Part shown: positions 44,325 through 52,201 of the stretch, piece by piece
Layout: each line of letters starts with the position of its first letter
How positions within the stretch are numbered: the first letter of the stretch is position 1
From: an uncultured Flavobacteriaceae bacterium
GTDB taxonomy: Bacteria; Bacteroidota; Bacteroidia; Flavobacteriales; Flavobacteriaceae
NCBI GenBank assembly: GCA_947493535.1
Contig: CANLRK010000004.1
Span: forward strand, 98,950 to 162,949
Reading direction: 5' to 3'
Length of the DNA stretch: 64,000 bases
The notes under the pieces: generated by a model
Seen by the model: the letters and a program-made list of their open reading frames with translations, nothing else
Told to the model about the DNA's origin: nothing
Database searches by the model: none
Made by a program: the position numbers and the translations under genes

Positions 44325-45289
44325 GTTACTTAGAAACCACCCACAACGTATATAAAGAAGCAGCCTTAACACCAGATGTTGGTTTATGCTGTACAACAAA
44401 CCCAATATGGGAGCTCCCTGGATTAAAAATTCCTAAAATAATGCAAGAGATGAACTACGGGTGTGGTTCTACTGTACATGCTCGCGACTTATCTAACAAC
44501 CCTAAAATGCTTTATGTTGGTGTTGGTGGTGGTATGGAACTATTACAATTTTCTTATTTTAACAGACAAAAAGGCGGGGTTATTGGTGTAGATATTGTAG
44601 ATGAAATGCTTGAAGCTTCTCGTAAAAACTTTATTCTTGCTGAACAACAAAACGATTGGTTTAAACGTGATTTTGTTGAACTCAAAAAAGGAGATGCCAT
44701 GAACCTACCAGTAGAAGACAACTCCATAGATGTTGCAGCACAAAACTGTTTATTCAATATCTTTAAAGCAGATGATTTAAAGAAAGCCATAGCAGAAATG
44801 TACCGAGTATTAAAACCTCATGGACGATTAGTGATGAGTGATCCTACCTGCGAACAGCCCATGAACGAGGAGCTCCGTAACGATGAACGCTTACGTGCTT
44901 TATGCTTAAGTGGTAGCTTACCTATTGCCGAGTATGTAAAAGCACTAACCGATGCTGGTTTTGGCACCATCGAAATTAGAGCAAGAAAACCTTATCGTAT
45001 ACTAGACCCCAAAAACTACCCTACTACAGAATTAATTTACATTGAATCTATTGAAGTGGCTGCCATAAAAGATCCTATGCCTAAAGACGGACCTTGTGTA
45101 TTTACCGGAAAAGCCGCAATCTATTATGGTGATGAAGATTATTTTGATGACAAACAAGGTCATATTTTACTAAAAAATCAGCCTTTAGCCATTTGCGATA
45201 AAACTGCAGCTGCATTGAAAGCTTTAAATAGAGATGATATTTATTTTTCTGAGTCTACCTTTCATTATGATGGCGGTGGCTGTTGCTAA
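44321..45289 (+). CDS. arsM: arsenite methyltransferase ArsM, arsenosugar type
   Basis: SAM-dependent methyltransferase, 322 residues. The SAM motif I is LYVGVGGGMELL at about 64-75, motif II AQNCLFNIF near 140-148. Cys residues suited to As(III) binding are C23, C24, C48, C143, C177 and C195, and the chain ends GGGCC. The N-terminus (GLCCTTNPIWELPGL) is the ArsM type associated with ArsS. Sits between the phosphorylase (overlapping) and the DUF547 lipoprotein. It should supply dimethylarsenic to ArsS. No ArsR, ArsC or efflux gene is in the window, so arsenic sensing and export are encoded elsewhere. Confidence 0.95.
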   Translation: MSYLETTHNVYKEAALTPDVGLCCTTNPIWELPGLKIPKIMQEMNYGCGSTVHARDLSNNPKMLYVGVGGGMELLQFSYFNRQKGGVIGVDIVDEMLEASRKNFILAEQQNDWFKRDFVELKKGDAMNLPVEDNSIDVAAQNCLFNIFKADDLKKAIAEMYRVLKPHGRLVMSDPTCEQPMNEELRNDERLRALCLSGSLPIAEYVKALTDAGFGTIEIRARKPYRILDPKNYPTTELIYIESIEVAAIKDPMPKDGPCVFTGKAAIYYGDEDYFDDKQGHILLKNQPLAICDKTAAALKALNRDDIYFSESTFHYDGGGCC

Positions 45290-45333
45290 TTAAACAAGCT
45301 CCTTGCTCTAAAAAGTAAGGAGCATAAATACAT

Positions 45334-46185
45334 ATGTCTATAACCTCATACATATCACTTTTTACAAGTCTATTGATTCTTTCTTGTGCCTCAACAAAAA
45401 ACACCGGAACACAAGAAAACAAACAACCTGTCAAAAATCCAACAGCAAAAACTATTAAAAAGGACAGTAGCTCTTTTACTGTTGCTACTCCGAAAAAAAT
45501 ACTTGATATAGATAGTACATCCGTAACGGAATTAGTTGTTGAAAAAATAAACCACAATCTTTTTCATGAACTGTTACAAAAACACGTTAACATTAAAGGA
45601 AACGTTAATTACAAAGGATTTATTTCAGACAAGAAACAACTTAACACTTATCTGTTACTTTTATCTAAAACTCCTCCAGGTGATTCCTGGACTAAAGAAG
45701 AAAAACTTGCTTATTGGATGAATGCTTACAATGCATTTACCATAAAACTAATTATTGATCACTACCCCATAAAAAGTATAAAAGACATCAAATCTCCTTG
45801 GGATTATCGATTTATTAAAATTGATAAAAAATGGTATACTTTAAATGATATTGAGCACCGTATACTGCGTAAAATGAATGAGCCCAAAATTCATTTTGGT
45901 ATAAACTGTGCCTCTTACTCCTGTCCACCGCTATTAAACAAAGCGTTTACTTCAGCTACCGTAAATAATGATTTAGAATTTTTAGCATACCAATTTATAA
46001 ATGATAAGAGTCGAAATACAATTTCCGAAAACAATATAGAGCTCTCAAAAATATTTCAATGGTTTTCTAAAGATTTTAAAACAGATGGTTCTTTAATTGA
46101 TTTTCTAAATAACTATTCCAATATTCAAATAATGAGTACCGCAAAAAAAAGTTATAAAAAATACGATTGGAATTTGAATGAATAA
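45334..46185 (+). CDS. DUF547 lipoprotein of the arsenosugar operon
   Basis: 283 residues. The N-terminus has a lipobox (SLLILSC, Cys18), then a low-complexity linker of about 65 residues rich in Lys, Thr and Ser, and a DUF547 domain from about residue 90. Signature segments are KLAYWMNAYNAFTIKL, IKSPWDYRFIKI and HFGINCASYSCPPL with a Cys pair. DUF547 proteins are found with ArsM/ArsS genes as I recall, with unknown activity; the conserved Cys and His suggest metal or thiol chemistry. It overlaps the next glycosyltransferase by eight bases. Confidence 0.88.
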   Translation: MSITSYISLFTSLLILSCASTKNTGTQENKQPVKNPTAKTIKKDSSSFTVATPKKILDIDSTSVTELVVEKINHNLFHELLQKHVNIKGNVNYKGFISDKKQLNTYLLLLSKTPPGDSWTKEEKLAYWMNAYNAFTIKLIIDHYPIKSIKDIKSPWDYRFIKIDKKWYTLNDIEHRILRKMNEPKIHFGINCASYSCPPLLNKAFTSATVNNDLEFLAYQFINDKSRNTISENNIELSKIFQWFSKDFKTDGSLIDFLNNYSNIQIMSTAKKSYKKYDWNLNE

Positions 46186-46885
46186 GATCTCTATCATCAT
46201 ACCAACATTAAATGAAGCCGCAAATATTAAACAACTCTTGCTTCATATATTACATAATAGTAGCAAAAATAACATTGCTGATATTATCGTGGTTGATGGC
46301 GGTAGCGCAGATAGCACCGCAGCTATAGTTAAAACAATGACTGAAAAAGATGGTCGGATTCAATTTTTAGATACCGAAAAAGGTAGAGCCAAACAAATGA
46401 ACTATGGCGCAAAAAAAGCAACCGGTACAATTCTTTATTTTTTACATGCCGATTCATTTCCCCCGAACAACTTTGACAAACACATACTTGACGAAATTCA
46501 AAAGGGAAACCTAGCAGGTTGCTTTAAAATGAAGTTTAACAGTACTCATTGGTGGTTAAAATTAGCCGGTTGGCTAACTCAATTTAACTGGCGGGCTTGC
46601 CGAGGTGGCGATCAAAGCCAATTCATAACTAAAACCCTATTTGAGCAACTTAAGGGGTTTAATGAAAGTTATATTATTTATGAAGATAACGACCTAATCA
46701 ATAAGCTATATGCTAAGCAACAATTTGTTGTTATTCAGCAGTGGATAACCACCTCTGCACGTCGTTACCAAACCAATGGTATATGGAAACTCCAATACCA
46801 TTTTTGGATGATTTATATAAAAAAATGGCTTGGTGCCTCTGCAAGTGATTTGCATAACTACTATTTGAAACACATAAAGAGTTAA
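46178..46885 (+). CDS. arsenosugar-associated glycosyltransferase 2 (TIGR04283, GT2 fold)
   Basis: 235 residues of glycosyltransferase family 2: ISIIIPTLNEAANIKQLLL, IIVVDGGSADSTAAIV and the acidic DXD-like ILYFLHADSFPP. The segment WRACRGGDQSQFI after the catalytic part is typical of the rSAM/selenodomain-associated transferase 2 group. No transmembrane span. It is the last clear pathway gene of the operon and overlaps the DUF547 gene. Two transferases of different fold in one operon suggest two sugar additions or two steps in making one. Confidence 0.9.
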   Translation: MNKISIIIPTLNEAANIKQLLLHILHNSSKNNIADIIVVDGGSADSTAAIVKTMTEKDGRIQFLDTEKGRAKQMNYGAKKATGTILYFLHADSFPPNNFDKHILDEIQKGNLAGCFKMKFNSTHWWLKLAGWLTQFNWRACRGGDQSQFITKTLFEQLKGFNESYIIYEDNDLINKLYAKQQFVVIQQWITTSARRYQTNGIWKLQYHFWMIYIKKWLGASASDLHNYYLKHIKS

Positions 46886-46932
46886 TAATATTTCCTACCT
46901 TTAATAAGTATTAACCTTTAAATTTATACAAT

Positions 46933-47178
46933 ATGAGTGGATTATTATACGCTTTACTAATCGGTGCTGTTGCTGGCTGGGCTGCTGGAAAACTAATGAA
47001 AGGTGGCGGTTTTGGAGTACTTATTAACATCATTTTAGGTATTGTTGGCGGCCTTGTTGGTAGTTGGCTTTTCAAAACGCTTAACATTAGCCTTATGGGC
47101 GGAGTACTTGGCGACTTGCTTACTGGTGTAATTGGTGCTTCAGTGGTACTGTTTATTGCTGGGCTATTTAAAAAATAA
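46933..47178 (+). CDS. GlsB/YeaQ/YmgE-family small membrane protein
   Basis: 81 residues with three hydrophobic stretches and many Gly: GAVAGWAAGKLMKGGGFG, IILGIVGGLVGSWLF and TGVIGASVVLFIAGLFKK, the pattern of the transglycosylase-associated family. Function is unknown, often linked to stress. It lies 47 bases after glycosyltransferase 2 and could be the last gene of the same transcript, ended by the hairpin at 47187. Confidence 0.88.
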   Translation: MSGLLYALLIGAVAGWAAGKLMKGGGFGVLINIILGIVGGLVGSWLFKTLNISLMGGVLGDLLTGVIGASVVLFIAGLFKK

Positions 47179-47186
47179 AAGAAAAA

Positions 47187-47210
47187 GGCCAGCTAGTTTA
47201 ATCGCTGGTC
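47187..47210. terminator. terminator between GlsB-like gene and GH113-like gene
   Basis: Stem GGCCAGC / GCTGGTC (one G-U pair) with a ten-base loop, followed by TTTG and more T on the plus strand, and by A-to-T run reading the other way. It closes the arsenosugar transcript and faces the convergent GH113-like gene. Confidence 0.65.
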
Positions 47211-47252
47211 TTTGTTTTAAACAGCACCCCAAACTAACCATATAGGATAACT

Positions 47253-48272
47253 TTACTTATATTTTAAATAAACTTCCCTTACCACTTCTTCAGCTGGTTT
47301 GTTTTGAGGAGTAAACCGTGCATTATGTACTCCTCCAGAATTCACGTAATCAGGAAACCATTTCCATAAAAACCCTCCTGCAAACCAATTTTCTTTCCAG
47401 AATTGTTCAAATAAAACTTTCGTTGCGTTTGTTTGTCCTTGTAAATTTACCGTTGTTTTATCATATGCTACATCCCAAGGTTTATGTGCTGTAAAAGCTA
47501 CACTTCTATAGCCAAACTCTGTAAATAGTATTTTCTTTTGTAAGGAATCTGAATACTTTTTCAGCAATAATTTTGGTTTATCCCAAGCTAATCTTAGTCC
47601 ATTTACACTAGGCGTTTTTTCATTAACCAACGGAAAATATGCATCAACACCTATATAATCCAATTTAGCCCAGAAAGGGGTTTGGGTATATTCATTCCAA
47701 TTAGCTGCGTAGGTTAGTTTTCCTTTATATACAGCTCTTACTTTTTTAATTAAATTCTCCCAAAATTCTGGTCGATGTTTTATAAAAAACTCTAACTCTG
47801 TACCTATACAAAATATAGCTACATCATTCTTTTCCGCTACCTCTGCAAAAGTTAAAATGAACCGTTCATACCCTAATTCAAACAATCGCCAGTCTTCTTC
47901 TGTATTCATTTTTATTATTCCTGTAAAAACCCCATCCCAAACCCACAACTGTGGCTTAAGCATAATTTTAATACCGCTTTTTTTCAACATTATAATGTTT
48001 TGGTTAACACCCACTACCGTTTCTCCATACCATTGCTTATTCGTGTTAAACAACACTTTTGGATGTGCAATACTCTTTACAAAACCAAATGGCATAATTG
48101 CCGCATAATTTGCATGCAAAGCAACTACTGGAGTAATATGAGTCTCAGTAACTTTATGAGGAGTTGCGACAAATGATACTCCATTTATTTTCCTCTCTTT
48201 TTCCTTATTACATGAGAACAAAAAAGTTCCAATAATTAATATAGCTACTATCACTTGCCAGAATTTATTCAT
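47253..48272 (-). CDS. GH113-like glycoside hydrolase lipoprotein
   Basis: 339 residues with a lipobox (TFLFSC, Cys21) and a TIM-barrel hydrolase domain. The putative acid/base Glu159 lies in CIGTELEFF and the nucleophile Glu252 in ILFTEFGYRS, placed as in GH113 mannanases; LDYIGVDAYFPL and WFAGGFLWKWFPDY are also family-like. It is on the opposite strand to all neighbours, ends at the arsenosugar terminator and is divergent from the flavoprotein gene. Nearby CslA-like and GT2 genes suggest a glycan connection; the actual substrate (mannan or other) is not shown. Confidence 0.82.
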   Translation of the reverse strand: MNKFWQVIVAILIIGTFLFSCNKEKERKINGVSFVATPHKVTETHITPVVALHANYAAIMPFGFVKSIAHPKVLFNTNKQWYGETVVGVNQNIIMLKKSGIKIMLKPQLWVWDGVFTGIIKMNTEEDWRLFELGYERFILTFAEVAEKNDVAIFCIGTELEFFIKHRPEFWENLIKKVRAVYKGKLTYAANWNEYTQTPFWAKLDYIGVDAYFPLVNEKTPSVNGLRLAWDKPKLLLKKYSDSLQKKILFTEFGYRSVAFTAHKPWDVAYDKTTVNLQGQTNATKVLFEQFWKENWFAGGFLWKWFPDYVNSGGVHNARFTPQNKPAEEVVREVYLKYK

Positions 48273-48360
48273 ACCTTACTCATTATTTTTTTCAGAAAAA
48301 ACTACCATTAAAAATAAGCTTTTAACTTTAATTACGACATAACCCTCAACAACACGTTAA

Positions 48361-49707
48361 ATGGAGGAACACATCATTATTATCGGAAATGGAATTTCAG
48401 GTATTACCTGCGCTAGGCACATTAGAAAAAATAGCAACAAGCGTATTACTGTAATTTCAGGTGAAAGTCCATATTTTTTTTCAAGAACAGCATTGATGTA
48501 TGTTTACATGGGACATTTAAAGTTTGAACACACCCAACCTTATGAGAAATGGTTTTGGAAAAAAAATAAAATTGAACTAATTCATAAATATGTTACTGAT
48601 ATAAACACCAATGATAACGAACTAATTTTTGAAGACAAAAGCACAATTCGTTATGATAAATTAATTATTGCCACTGGATCAAAACCAAATAAATTTAATT
48701 GGCCTGGACAAAACGCAAAAGGTGTTACTGGCATGTATCATAAACAAGATTTAGATTATATTGAAAAATATGCCGCTAACAGTGCCGATTGTAAACGCGC
48801 AGTAATAGTTGGTGGTGGACTAATAGGTATTGAATTAGCAGAAATGCTACACAGCAGAAACATACCCGTTACTTTTTTGGTAAGAGAACCAAGTTTTTGG
48901 AGCAATGTACTTCCTAAAGAAGAGTCTGAAATGATAAACCGTGAAATACGAGAGCATCATATAGATTTACGCTTAAACACAAACCTTAAACAAATTAATA
49001 CCGATACTAGCGGCAAAACTAACTCCATAACTATAGCTGAAACTAGTGAGCAAATTGTTTGCAATTTAGTAGGCTTAACTACAGGTGTAAGCCCTAATAT
49101 TAATTTTATAAAAAACACAAACATAAGCACTAATAAAGGAATATTAGTAAATAGTTTTTTAGAAACATCCGTTGAAAACATATATGCGATTGGTGATTGT
49201 GCAGAACTACAAAACCCCACAAACAATCGTAAAGCCATAGAAGCGGTATGGTACACTGGTAGAATGATGGGAGAAACGCTAGCGCAAACAATTTGCGGAA
49301 ATAAAACAGCTTATAAACCGGGACATTGGTTTAACTCAGCTAAATTTTTTAATATAGAATATCAAACTTATGGATGGGTATCTAACCAGCCTAAAACACA
49401 TGAAACTCACTTTTATTGGGAGCATGAAACAGAAAAAAAATGTATCCGCATAAATTATAACAAAACTACTCAAGAATTTATCGGCATTAACACTTTAGGC
49501 ATTAGAATGCGTCATAGTTTTTTTGAAAAAATACTTAACGAAAAAAAATCTGTTCAGTATGTTTTAGCTCATTTAGCCGACGCGAATTTTGATCCTGAGT
49601 TTTACACTTTGTATGAAAAAGAAATCGTTGCAAAGTTTAACAAAGAAAATAGTTGCACTATTCAATTAAAAAAGAAAAGTTGGAAACGCATTTTTTCAAA
49701 AGCATAG
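48361..49707 (+). CDS. NAD(P)/FAD-dependent oxidoreductase (NirB/rubredoxin reductase-like)
   Basis: 448 residues of the pyridine nucleotide-disulfide oxidoreductase group: FAD motif IIGNGISGITCARHI at 6-20, central NAD(P) motif AVIVGGGLIGIELAEML at about 148-164, and YAIGDCAEL before the C-terminal FAD contact. The redox-active Cys pair of disulfide reductases is absent, so it is of the ferredoxin/rubredoxin reductase type. The following gene, one base later, is an iron-sulfur membrane protein, so electrons probably flow NAD(P)H to FAD to Fe-S. The substrate is unknown; its place between the arsenosugar operon and glycan genes makes it a candidate redox partner for that pathway. Confidence 0.9.
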   Translation: MEEHIIIIGNGISGITCARHIRKNSNKRITVISGESPYFFSRTALMYVYMGHLKFEHTQPYEKWFWKKNKIELIHKYVTDINTNDNELIFEDKSTIRYDKLIIATGSKPNKFNWPGQNAKGVTGMYHKQDLDYIEKYAANSADCKRAVIVGGGLIGIELAEMLHSRNIPVTFLVREPSFWSNVLPKEESEMINREIREHHIDLRLNTNLKQINTDTSGKTNSITIAETSEQIVCNLVGLTTGVSPNINFIKNTNISTNKGILVNSFLETSVENIYAIGDCAELQNPTNNRKAIEAVWYTGRMMGETLAQTICGNKTAYKPGHWFNSAKFFNIEYQTYGWVSNQPKTHETHFYWEHETEKKCIRINYNKTTQEFIGINTLGIRMRHSFFEKILNEKKSVQYVLAHLADANFDPEFYTLYEKEIVAKFNKENSCTIQLKKKSWKRIFSKA

Positions 49708-49708
49708 C

Positions 49709-51292
49709 ATGATTAAAACAATACAAAATACAGGACTCGTACTGTTACTCATAGGTTTTGGAATATTTATCAGTCTCCCTTTTTTGGGGTCATTTAAAAT
49801 TACTCCTGAAGTGTTTGAAGAACTTATTTCAGCTAACAATATTAAAAGTGAGTTATTTATTTCTAAGGTAAAAACAACAATTCTTAATAATGAATTCTCC
49901 TCTGCTTATAGCTTGTCATCAGAAATCACCACTGCTATAGAAAACGCAAATGCTCAACATTTAAAAAACAAAGAATTCAAACAAAAAATCTGGACTAACC
50001 CTGAGAGTCTTAGCTTTTCAATAATAAAAAAATCTGGTAACGGTTTTATTGCAACTAATAACACTTTACTCTGGTGGCTTACCTTTGGTTTAGCCATTAT
50101 AGGAGCATTATTATATAATATCCCTAAAGTAATTACGCTTGGCGCTAAAGGAATAAAAAACAACGGTATTTTTTCACATCCTTCAACCAACAGGGGGTGG
50201 ATAGGATGGATGGTGTTTATCTTTTTGATAGTTTTTTATATTGTACTGTATTTTAAACCTGCATATATAGTTAATTGGACATACCTAGTTGATACCACCA
50301 GTAAAGCTTTAAGCGGAAATGACGCAAGTCAATGGTTTTTATACGGTTACTTGTATACTGTTGTAATGTTTGTTATGGCTGTAAGAATGTATATCAAATA
50401 CCGCCATAATAACTATCAAATTTTACGCACTACCTCAGTATTGTTCTTTCAATTAGTTTTTGCTTTCTTAATTCCGGAAATCATGGTACGGTTTCAGTTA
50501 CCATGGTATGATTTCAAAAATGCTTTTCCTTTAGATTATGACTTTTTCTTTTCATGGAACTTAAAACAACTTATCAATACCGGAACTTTTGGTTTATTTA
50601 TTCTGGTATGGGGAATTGCACTCACTATTATAATTGTACCAATACTCACCTATTTTTTCGGAAAAAGATGGTATTGCTCTTGGGTATGCGGTTGTGGAGG
50701 CTTAGCCGAAACCCTTGGCGACCCATACCGACAATTATCAAATAAGTCTTTAAAAGCATGGCAACTGGAACGATGGGTTGTACATAGTGTATTGGTTTTT
50801 GCTTTATTGATGACAGCCATAACCTTGTATGCATTTTTTGCAGAAACAAAGGAAGTACTATTTATCAAAACACAAAACATTCAAGATGTTTACGGTTTTT
50901 TAATAGGCTCTATTTTTGCAGGAGTTATAGGTACCGGATTTTACCCTATTTTTGGCAATAGGGTTTGGTGTAGATTTGGATGTCCTTTAGCGGCTTACTT
51001 AGGCATTATTCAGCGGTTTAAATCTAGATTTAGAATTACAACAAACGGCGGACAATGTATTTCCTGTGGAAACTGCTCTACTTATTGCGAACAAGGTATT
51101 GATGTACGTGCTTATGCTCAAAAAGGAGAAAATATAGTACGGGCAAGTTGTGTTGGCTGTGGGGTTTGCGCTGCGGTTTGCCCGAGAGGAGTATTAAAAT
51201 TAGAGAATGGACCTGAAAGTGGTAGAATTAACCCTACAGAAGTATTACTTGGCAATGATATTGACTTAATGAATTATGTTAACAAGAAATAA
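49709..51292 (+). CDS. NapH/NosR-type 4Fe-4S membrane protein
   Basis: 527 residues, about six hydrophobic spans: one at the N-terminus, a soluble segment to about 115, then spans near 117, 165, 215, 255, 300 and 360. Characteristic Cys motifs are CSWVCGCGG and CRFGCPL, the CxxxC pairs of the NapH/NosR/RdxA family, and two C-terminal ferredoxin clusters CISCGNCSTYCEQG and CVGCGVCAAVCPRG. The role is electron transfer across or into the membrane, probably to the quinone or a periplasmic acceptor. It lies one base after the FAD gene and ten before a small lipoprotein, in one transcript. Confidence 0.9.
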   Translation: MIKTIQNTGLVLLLIGFGIFISLPFLGSFKITPEVFEELISANNIKSELFISKVKTTILNNEFSSAYSLSSEITTAIENANAQHLKNKEFKQKIWTNPESLSFSIIKKSGNGFIATNNTLLWWLTFGLAIIGALLYNIPKVITLGAKGIKNNGIFSHPSTNRGWIGWMVFIFLIVFYIVLYFKPAYIVNWTYLVDTTSKALSGNDASQWFLYGYLYTVVMFVMAVRMYIKYRHNNYQILRTTSVLFFQLVFAFLIPEIMVRFQLPWYDFKNAFPLDYDFFFSWNLKQLINTGTFGLFILVWGIALTIIIVPILTYFFGKRWYCSWVCGCGGLAETLGDPYRQLSNKSLKAWQLERWVVHSVLVFALLMTAITLYAFFAETKEVLFIKTQNIQDVYGFLIGSIFAGVIGTGFYPIFGNRVWCRFGCPLAAYLGIIQRFKSRFRITTNGGQCISCGNCSTYCEQGIDVRAYAQKGENIVRASCVGCGVCAAVCPRGVLKLENGPESGRINPTEVLLGNDIDLMNYVNKK

Positions 51293-51302
51293 CTTTGGTT
51301 AT

Positions 51303-51482
51303 ATGCAAAGAATAATATGTATAATTATAATTGCTTTACTTGGCTTATCATCGTGCAGACCAAGTTATATGCGCTGTCCTAAAAACAGACGCTGTGAAAT
51401 AACTCCATCTCTTAATAGGCCCTCTCAACAATTTTCAGAAGTAAATCTAGTTGCAAAAGAAGACACTTCATGTCAATTTTAA
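51303..51482 (+). CDS. small Cys-containing lipoprotein
   Basis: 59 residues from the ATG at 51303; the track start at 51276 lies inside the previous gene. MQRIICIIIIALLGLSSC gives a lipobox with Cys18, followed by three more Cys in a short basic tail (MRCPKNRRCEI, DTSCQF). I do not know a family. It is conserved only in position here, ten bases after the iron-sulfur protein and 27 before GT2. The Cys could bind metal or form disulfides. Confidence 0.65.
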   Translation: MQRIICIIIIALLGLSSCRPSYMRCPKNRRCEITPSLNRPSQQFSEVNLVAKEDTSCQF

Positions 51483-51509
51483 TATTTTTACATTTCTTAA
51501 TTTCAGCAA

Positions 51510-52199
51510 ATGCCTATAGTTAATGTAATTATTCCTGCTTTTAACGAAGAAGATTCTATTGCGAAAGTTATTGCAGAAATTCCTGATATGGTTTCAGAAA
51601 TTATTGTAGTTAACAACAACTCTACAGATAACACTGTGAGTGTTGCCCAAAAAGCAGGTGCTACAGTTTTAACAGAAACCAATAAAGGTTATGGCTATGC
51701 TTGCTTAAAAGGATTAAGCCATATAGCTTCCCTAAATAAAACTCCTGATATTATCGTATTTCTTGATGGAGATTACAGTGATTATCCAGGAGAATTAACT
51801 AAAGTTATCCATCCTATAATCCACAAAAACATCGATTTAGTTATTGGTGCTCGTGTGCCACAATTACGTGAAAAAGACGCTATTACTCCACAACAAATAT
51901 TCGGAAATTGGTTGGCTTGCTGGCTTATGAAGTTGTTTTTTAAAGCTCGATTTACCGATCTTGGCCCTTTTAGAGCTATAAAGTACGACAAACTTTTAGG
52001 TTTAAAAATGGAAGATAAAACCTATGGTTGGACAGTAGAAATGCAGCTTAAAGCTCTAAAACAGAACTTGTCATATACAGAAATACCTGTACACTATAAG
52101 AAAAGAATTGGGGTCTCAAAGGTGTCAGGTACAATAAAAGGTGCTATATTTGCAGGCGTTAAAATTTTAACGTGGATTTTTAAATACAGCCTCAAATAA
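51510..52199 (+). CDS. GT2 glycosyltransferase, dolichol-phosphate mannosyltransferase-like
   Basis: 229 residues with GT2 motifs PIVNVIIPAFNEEDSIAKVI, IIVVNNNSTDNT and VFLDGDYSDYP, the last with the divalent-metal Asp pair. TDLGPFRAI and TYGWTVEMQLKAL are conserved in the DPM1-like group that charges polyprenyl phosphate with a sugar. There is no transmembrane span in the last 40 residues that I can see, only a hydrophobic end. It is followed two bases later by the CslA-like gene. A role in making a lipid-linked donor for the neighbouring synthases is an inference. Confidence 0.88.
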   Translation: MPIVNVIIPAFNEEDSIAKVIAEIPDMVSEIIVVNNNSTDNTVSVAQKAGATVLTETNKGYGYACLKGLSHIASLNKTPDIIVFLDGDYSDYPGELTKVIHPIIHKNIDLVIGARVPQLREKDAITPQQIFGNWLACWLMKLFFKARFTDLGPFRAIKYDKLLGLKMEDKTYGWTVEMQLKALKQNLSYTEIPVHYKKRIGVSKVSGTIKGAIFAGVKILTWIFKYSLK

Positions 52200-52201
52200 C
52201 A

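Noticed and set aside
45255-45557. 100-residue minus-strand ORF across the arsM/DUF547 junction with hydrophobic stretches
   Set aside because: Hydrophobicity mirrors the lipoprotein signal and linker of the sense gene; no family or start signal.
51276-51302. Earlier start of the small lipoprotein from the ORF track
   Set aside because: It lies inside the upstream gene and spoils the signal peptide; the ATG at 51303 gives a proper lipobox.
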